Below, in pieces: positions 5,863 through 6,649 of a DNA stretch of 6,649 nucleotides; position 1 is the stretch's first letter, and each line of letters starts with the position of its first letter. A program made the position numbers and the translations under genes. Source of the DNA: an uncultured Erysipelotrichaceae bacterium (GTDB lineage: Bacteria; Bacillota_I; Bacilli_A; Erysipelotrichales; Erysipelotrichaceae). The stretch spans positions 1 through 6,649 of the forward strand of contig CAJUGR010000100.1 of assembly GCA_910586285.1 (NCBI GenBank). The letters are read 5' to 3'. The notes beneath the pieces were generated by a model, which saw only the letters and a list, made by a program, of their open reading frames with translations, had not been told where the DNA came from and ran no database searches.

Positions 5863-6419
5863 TGACATTTCAACCTAAAAAAACAGTAGTAAATCGACAC
5901 GAAAATTTGAATTATGCAATTTGGGGCGGTTTAAACAAGCCCGTTTTGGCAGGTACCGGCATTACCGATTGGACGGAGGATGCATCACCAAATACTGATG
6001 ATGGTCAGTATATCAACGAAAAGAACCAACATTCCAACATGACCGGTTATGCACCTTCTGTTTCTTATTCAGGCGAACTGATTCCGGATAATGAATTTGT
6101 ACGACACATTTATGAGGTTGGTAAAAAGAAACTGATCGGTGAAATGTTTACTGCTTATGAAGTAGAAACATGGGCGCCGATTGAAGGTGCTTCCGGTGAA
6201 TATGCAGCACATAAATCTGATTACGAGATTCAACCGTCCAATCCCGGATCCGGTGAAGGCGGTGGAAAAATTGCACTGGAAGGGACATTTGCCCAAAAGG
6301 GTGATAGCTTACATGGCAAATACAATATCACCACGGGTGAATTTACGGAAGGCGAATATGATTACACAACAGGCTTATTTACTGCTAAGGATGCAGAAAT
6401 TGGAGGTACCGGGGAATGA
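5862..6419 (+). CDS. Major tail protein (tail tube)
   Basis: A 185-residue protein with AAAGGAG (5845-5851) ten bases before ATG 5862; the start shares one base with the previous stop. Tail tube proteins stack as hexameric rings into the DNA conduit of the tail. The N-terminal half holds YAIWGGLNKPVLAGTGIT and a YAPSVSYSGELIPDNEF strand pair typical of siphophage tube proteins. The second half contains the glycine-rich NPGSGEGGGKIALEGT, followed by QKGDSLHGKYN, matching the S-D/N-P-G-S-G-x-G-G...G-x-x-x-x-G-D-x-x-x-G pattern. The C-terminus carries two 12-residue repeats of Y-x-x-T-T-G-x-F-T. The acidic tail IGGTGE ends in an ATGA overlap with the next gene. Neighbours (terminator-like gene before, probable chaperone after) agree with the call. 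Confidence 0.85.
   Translation: MTFQPKKTVVNRHENLNYAIWGGLNKPVLAGTGITDWTEDASPNTDDGQYINEKNQHSNMTGYAPSVSYSGELIPDNEFVRHIYEVGKKKLIGEMFTAYEVETWAPIEGASGEYAAHKSDYEIQPSNPGSGEGGGKIALEGTFAQKGDSLHGKYNITTGEFTEGEYDYTTGLFTAKDAEIGGTGE
6321..6392 (+). repeat. Two tandem 12-residue repeats at the tail tube C-terminus
   Basis: Within the tail tube gene, 6321-6356 encodes YNITTGEFTEGE and 6357-6392 encodes YDYTTGLFTAKD. Each copy has the pattern Y-x-x-T-T-G-x-F-T at identical spacing (residues 154 and 166). The DNA of the two copies is diverged (for example acc-acg-ggt against aca-aca-ggc), so the protein repeat is old or maintained by selection. Confidence 0.7.
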
Positions 6420-6649
6420 AAATCGTTTTACAGGAAAACATCATCCCGCTTGAAATAGCGGGATTACACTTTCAGATGGACGGCGATGACATCGCACTGC
6501 ATCAGGCGATCGGCGATTTTATAGATAAGTATCGTGGCAATCGTTTAATTTCTGATGATTTCATTCAAGACTGCAAAATCACAATTGAAAAATTGTTAGG
6601 GCAAGGTGCCTATCAAAAACTATTCCATAAGGATGACCTTAAGCCTGTC
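6416..6649 (+). CDS. Probable tail assembly chaperone (partial, cut by window end)
   Basis: The frame runs from ATG 6416 to the last base, 78 codons, without a stop, so the 3' end is outside the window. The start overlaps the tail tube stop as ATGA, with GGAGG at 6402-6406 nine bases upstream. The visible protein begins MKIVLQENIIPLEIAG, then a short strand (LHFQMDGDD) and two amphipathic helices (IALHQAIGDFIDKYRG and DDFIQDCKITIEKLLGQGAY). This small alpha-helical layout directly behind the tail tube is what tail assembly chaperones (gpG-like) show; many of these have a programmed -1 frameshift near their end, which would lie beyond the window. The call is mostly positional; the sequence itself is not diagnostic. 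A perfect hairpin lies inside codons 10-17. Confidence 0.5.
   Translation, partial: MKIVLQENIIPLEIAGLHFQMDGDDIALHQAIGDFIDKYRGNRLISDDFIQDCKITIEKLLGQGAYQKLFHKDDLKPV
6443..6464 (+). promoter_or_regulatory. Perfect 8-bp hairpin early in the gene after the tail tube
   Basis: ATCCCGCT (6443-6450), loop TGAAAT (6451-6456), AGCGGGAT (6457-6464). The stem is perfect and starts 27 bases after the start codon. It is not followed by a T-run (TACACTTTC), so it is not an intrinsic terminator. It may slow translation or block 3' exonucleases coming from downstream. Confidence 0.5.

Noticed and set aside
6181..6453. Open frame of 90 residues on the + strand overlapping the tail tube gene
   Set aside because: It sits in another frame of a well-supported tail tube gene, starts at a non-ATG codon, and runs into the next gene; its translation shows no family pattern.
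1..6649. CRISPR arrays, tRNA genes, insertion sequences or att sites
   Set aside because: No direct repeat arrays, cloverleaf-like sequence, transposase frame or integrase-linked repeat was seen; the window is almost fully covered by head and tail genes.

Overview
The window is a stretch of the late morphogenesis module of a tailed, dsDNA bacteriophage or prophage from a low- to mid-GC Firmicutes host. The host call rests on the protein families, strong AGGAGG-type ribosome binding sites and A/T-leaning codon use. GC was judged by eye, not computed. All supported genes lie on the + strand and are tightly packed, often with ATGA/GTGA or TAATG overlaps. The order is that of an SPP1-like head module, with a GP20-type scaffold and no visible prohead protease. 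The rest of the portal and the terminase should lie to the left, and the tail assembly chaperone remainder and tape measure to the right.

Layout. 1-294 is the C-terminal end of the portal. 295-1869 is a minor capsid protein (Phage_min_cap2/MuF type) with an extra C-terminal domain that carries a JAMM-like H-N-H-P...S-x-x-D signature. An 88-residue acidic protein follows at 1866-2132, translationally coupled to it, and then an intrinsic terminator (2135-2160). A 59-residue putative zinc-ribbon protein (2183-2362) and a 97-bp non-coding gap come next. 2462-2982 is a GP20-family scaffold gene split between two frames. 2989-4185 is an HK97-fold major capsid protein with an Ig/carboxypeptidase-regulatory-like C-terminal domain. 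After a strong hairpin come the connector and head-completion genes (4226-5862): a head-tail adaptor and the Minor_capsid_1, _2 and _3 types. These are followed by the tail tube protein (5862-6419) and the start of a probable tail assembly chaperone (6416 onward).

How it works together. Scaffold and major capsid build the procapsid on the portal vertex, and the minor capsid protein is packaged or sits at the vertex. The adaptor and minor capsid 1-3 proteins complete the head and form the neck, on which the tail tube assembles.

Most notable points: (i) the minor capsid protein with a peptidase-like tail and a coupled small partner gene, placed like a MuF effector/immunity pair and closed by its own terminator; (ii) a frame break in the otherwise essential scaffold gene, which may mean a defective prophage or a sequence error; (iii) RNA hairpins just after the capsid gene and just inside the gene after the tail tube, both at points where expression levels must step down.
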